Origin: Archilochus colubris | Lineage: Eukaryota > Chordata > Aves > Apodiformes > Trochilidae | Assembly (NCBI GenBank): GCA_023079485.1 | Contig: CM041097.1 | Coordinates: 17,405,158 to 17,469,157 of the forward strand | Direction of reading: 5' to 3' | DNA: 64,000 nt | In this document: in pieces, positions 59,901-64,000 of the stretch | How the letters are laid out: every line of letters starts with the position of its first letter | How positions within the stretch are numbered: position 1 is the first letter of the stretch | Notes under the pieces: model-generated | Told to the model about the DNA's origin: nothing | What the model saw: only the letters and a program-made list of their open reading frames with translations | The model's database searches: none | Made by a program: the position numbers and the translations under genes

Positions 59901-62900
59901 CACAGAAGACAATCGTGGAAACCTGTTTTATTTATGAAGCCATAACACTGCCTAGGGAATCCTGCTATAAAGAAATGTGGACACAAGAGGAAGTGTTGAT
60001 AACTTAGTTCTTGGATGGCCCTCTATCAATTCATGGCTTCGTATCAAACCAGGTGTAGTCTCTCATCATCCCCTGCCTTTAAATCTACAGCCTAAGTATT
60101 TTTGAGAAGGATTTGTTCATACACCATGTCATCTCAACACAGGAACAACAAAAAGCAATAAAAAACCACTCTACCCCCAGCTTAGTTTTGCCATGGACCT
60201 GCAGCCCCCAAAAACCTCTTGCCAGAAGCAGAGAGAGAGTCAGAAGCTGGTTGGCAAGCTCTATACAATGCTCCTTAGCACCTTCCCACTATCCTGGGGA
60301 CATGTGGAGACCTTCCAAAGAGGAGAAACGAACCAGAGATACCTTGGGAGAGGCCCTTGACACGGGGAGATGAGAAGGAGAGTGGCTGAAAGGAGGACAG
60401 AGCAGGGAGGGGAGAGGGAGGAGAGCTCAGAGGGAGCTCTCATCTTTTACCCCCTTCTGCAAATACATGTAGGATGGTGGCACTGGACACAGGCAGGGAA
60501 TTACAAGTGCTCTGGATCAGCCTCCAAGTCCAATCCCACCTAAACCATGACTAAATTGAGAATTTCAGAGTCACAGGAAGGACCATGCCAGGCTGCACTC
60601 AATCCAAGGTTCAGTACCTCAAACAGGCAGACTCTTGGTGGGACAGATAAAATAGCAGGTGAGTTTCCACATAACTTCATGCTTTGGGTAGTAAGTTGTA
60701 AGGGTGTAAGTAAGCCATGGGTAATAAATCTTAGGCTAAAGTAATTCATTAGCCAATTTGGCATCACACATGAAGTGCATCGCTTTGATCTGATGTATTT
60801 CAGTGCACTCTGCTATCATCTGCACTGACTGCTCTTTGTTGAGATGAAGGGCTCTCTAATCCAAATCAGAAAGTGATGCTTCTGCACCAATGCTCTAATT
60901 TAGGAGTTAATTAACAGACAGACTGCTAATCAGATCTCATCATACCTCCCCTAAGGCACCAAATGTGGGAAACAACAGAAGAAAGGACCAAAGGTGCCTC
61001 AAGACAGCATCTAAATTTGTATCTCCAGTTTTGTGTGCTCAAACCCATGCATTCAGATGTGTGAAATTGGTGGGAAATACAATCTTGTGGTTGAAGTAGA
61101 TGCAGAGAAATCAAGAGGCCTGAGGTTTGCTTCTACTCTTCCATCTCTCTGGGCAAATTACGCAGGATTTGATTTTCAAAACTGGCAATAGTCATCAGCC
61201 TACAGAAAAGTGCATGTAACAGCATCCCATGGAGCTTGCTTACTTACTTACTTACCATGGAGCTTACTGACTTACTAAACCACACACATGCCTCGTACAC
61301 AGCTGGTCCTGACCTCTGCTCAAAATGCAGAGATAGGGAAGGCAAAGCTCTTCCTTCCAGCACCCCTGCAAGGCCCTGTGAACTCACCTGCAAAGCCAAG
61401 ATCCTGGGATCAAAACACTACAGCCTTGATTTCCCACATTCCCACTGCCCACCAAGGCAGAGCCTGGTGCCCACAGACCAGGAGAACAACAGAACACCCT
61501 GAAAGCATGCTAAGAATGGGAAAGAAAGCTAGAAAGCATTTTTTTTACTAGGAGGACAAGACAGCCTTCAGCAGACAGTTCAGCTCCTCCCTAGCCACCT
61601 CTCTGCCTTTGCCAAGCTCCCATCCTTTGGTCGGCAGCTGCTGGGGCAGCTGGGTACAAGGGACAGCACATCCAGCCCCAGGCAGCTGAGCCCACACAAT
61701 TAACATTTCAACATCATGCAATTCCTGTATCACCAAACCTCAGCATTCATCATTTTGTCCTCCCAGTTAACCCAGAGTAAGTTAGCCTAAAATTTTTGGT
61801 ACAGTCTCCCTTGGCTGTCTCTGGCTGTCCAAGCCCTGCACGGCCACTGAAGGATTATTCAGATGAGACATTCAGTTTAGCAAAGGGTTTGCTCCTTCAT
61901 AATCTCTGTAATAATCATTTGGTTGAGCCCATCAAAGGCCACCCAAACTCCTGGCTTGGAAAGCCCATCCCTGCTGCATTAATATGGGTACAGTCACACT
62001 CAAGATGCTTTCAAAGCTGATGCATTCACAAATCATGGGCAGACACTCCTGCCCATGGTTACAGAAGGATTACCCAAAGTTTCTCCAGCTGCTGGCTCAT
62101 CCCTGACCTCCATTTTCTTCATGCCTGTGGTCAGACCAAAGCTCGTGGTGAAGGCAGCACACAAGTTTGCCAGCAGCTGAAGGTTGGCCACCAGCTCTTC
62201 AGAAAATGCACAACCATCAGCACAAGGAGAAGGGCAGGGACTGCTCAGCCACCTTGGATCCCACACGCTGCCTGGGGACATCCCACCACTTCCCCATGGC
62301 ACAAAGTGCCCCTTCATGCCCTTGCTGTCATCCTATCCACAAACACAGCCAGAGAGCACAGGGGGAAGAAGGTTCAGTCCCAAAAATGCTCTTCCCTCAC
62401 CTTACCCTTGAAACTGCAGCCCTGATCCTGACCTGCATGAACCATGTCAACACCAGAAGAAACAGCACGAGCACCACCATCAAGCCTGAAATGCTACTGA
62501 ATTTCCCTGACCTCATCCCAAGGATGTCCACATAAAAATACAATTTGCAAGCAAACAGATTAATTTTCCACTCCCAGCCTGCAGCCTCAAACCCAGACAG
62601 AGCATCATTTCCCTCAAAGAAGTTTCTGCCACGTTTGCTGCATCTTTCCCAAAAGCAGAGATAAAGCTGGTCCAAGAAACCCAAAAGAACAGTCAGGAAA
62701 ATGCACGCTGCTCAACACTGTAACATCTCTGAACGAGGTATCCCCCTATAGGGCTCCTAAGCAGAGACCTCTCCAGGCTTCAGGAGTTTATTCCTTCTTC
62801 CAGTTTGTATTTTTAATGCAAATTCATGCAGCTGCCTTGAAGGGAGCTGATGGGTTCTGTTAAGTCAAATTTTCTTTGTGAATTAAGAGTAAAAAGTACA

Positions 62901-64000
62901 AATTCACCACTTAAAATTTAAACATATGTATTTTTATTTCAGCATAAATGTGGTTTTTTCTATATGGTGAACAAGAGTGTGTAGAGTCAGGCAGTGTTTA
63001 TAAACACAACACTTGTACAATATATGTATTTTGCTTTAATACAATCAGAACCTGATTATTTGGTATTAAAAACCACAGCATAAAATTTCTGTTTTCCTCA
63101 AGGCAGAAATTCTAACTTGTTTTCCATGCTGCACCCAAAAGCTCCTGTTCTCTGCAAACAGGACATTGTTTTCTTTTTCTTTTTTTTTTTTTCTTTTTAA
63201 ACAGCACAGAACAAAAAAAATAGTAGAGGGTGTCACTGCAAACACATCAACATGTACTATAAAAATGAAAACAAACTTGATTAACTCAGCTTAACTAAAG
63301 CTTCCAAGTTCCTTATCAGTACCTGGGACGTATCTGGAAAGGAGCTTTCCCACCCCAAAAGGAAGTGCCAGGGGTGTTCCCCACTCCCAAGGGTAGGCAA
63401 GGTTGGGTGGTTTGTCCTGTTGTGATTTAAATACGATGTGATCCTTACTCAGTGCTATAAAGCCTGCTCAGAGCATGCCAGTGCATGTCAGCTTTCCCTT
63501 CCCTCTGGAAGACAACATCCACCTCTATGCAGAGTTCAAAAATCTTTTAAGCCAGCTTGCCACACTCAGGTTAGAGCACAAAGCAGGCTGCAGTGTTCAA
63601 TATCAGGATCAGCATTTTTCTTCCCTCCCCTGCCCTCCCCACACACTTGTGAATACATCTATTTAGATCAAATAGGCTTTTGGCATCATTTTTACATGCA
63701 GACATCCAAGCCTACTTGGTACTAGAAATCCTCTCTCCAGTATCATCATCTGAGGATAAAGATGTGAGACTTCCCATCCTCCAAGGACTGCTGCTCTCCT
63801 TAAACATAAATCTGCTATTGTGCAAAAGGCACAATCTCTACGGATTTCTATCGCAAAAGAAGAAGGAAAATAGCCCAATAACCGAGAAAATGGAGCAGTT
63901 TCACAGATTGGTGTGTTAAAGTAATATAAAGCAATTATGTGGTTGGGTGAAGGTAAGGAAAGGAGCAAAGACAGGAAGTTAAGGGGCTTTGGAACTGAAG
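56962..64000. other. Long noncoding stretch to the right edge
   Basis: About 7 kb of unique, CpG-poor DNA. It includes A16 at 58,279-58,294, a T-rich run at 63,178-63,192 and a 28-bp-period repeat (listed). Frames of up to 149 codons (minus 58,037-58,486) include a T/A-run-derived Phe stretch and show no domain. An acceptor-like 'atttttatttcag' lies near 62,930-62,942 but no exon can be supported behind it. Confidence 0.6.
61227..61275 (+). repeat. CTTA microsatellite within a 28-bp partial duplication
   Basis: 'ccatggagctt' occurs exactly at 61,227-61,237 and 61,255-61,265, and each copy is followed by CTTA-type units (the first by about four CTTA repeats). A small slippage-prone locus. Confidence 0.88.

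Noticed and set aside
1..64000. CRISPR arrays, bacterial operons, endogenous retrovirus or LTR structures
   Set aside because: No regularly spaced repeats, no prokaryote-like gene packing, and no LTR pair, primer-binding site or retroviral frames were seen; the sequence is vertebrate noncoding DNA.

Overview
The window looks like vertebrate nuclear DNA, most probably from a bird. The best evidence is a set of short, 5'-truncated CR1 LINE tails: a clear one at about 20,312-20,542, shorter ones at 21,855-21,912 and 29,009-29,085, and a doubtful one at 7,383-7,465. They carry the CR1 3' signature (a 'ggacttgatgatct' block, a 'ccaacc' block, then an ATTCTGTGA-like end). Base composition is AT-leaning with CpG depletion, apart from a few islands. 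Interspersed repeats are rare and homopolymer or purine/pyrimidine tracts are common. Nothing in the sequence fixes the species.

I find no protein-coding gene that I can name. The open frames are short, scattered over all frames, often lack an ATG, and have no domain I recognise. Most of the window therefore reads as intergenic or intronic DNA, plausibly a regulatory desert around a developmental gene.

Layout: 1-9,200 is AT-leaning noncoding DNA with one enhancer-like block (6,541-6,745) and a 10-bp inverted repeat (7,777-7,809). A strong CpG island lies at about 9,485-10,020, preceded by a G-quadruplex motif and a long pyrimidine tract, and carries good splice donors on both strands (minus at 9,513/9,512, plus at 10,020/10,021). 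From 10,080 to 11,890 there are low-complexity tracts, a conserved-looking block and a DR2-type nuclear-receptor half-site cluster. From 11,890 to 38,700 there is a quiet desert with the CR1 tails, small tandem repeats and one perfect CRE octamer. At 38,700-39,860 an 11-bp inverted repeat, an unusually CpG-retaining unique block, a second GC-rich island and a minus-strand exon candidate with a near-consensus donor lie side by side. From 39,870 to 43,000 there are further enhancer-like blocks and an isolated CpG-rich hairpin (42,730-42,757). From 43,000 to the end there is quiet noncoding DNA with a few microsatellites, poly-A tracts, a small CpG cluster and an ISRE-like site.

Working interpretation (inference): the 9.5-10 kb and 39.4-39.86 kb regions could be alternative promoters or first exons of one minus-strand transcript that continues beyond the left edge, with the DNA between acting as intron and enhancer. 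Transcript data or cross-species alignment would decide this. I see no sign of a novel multi-gene system.
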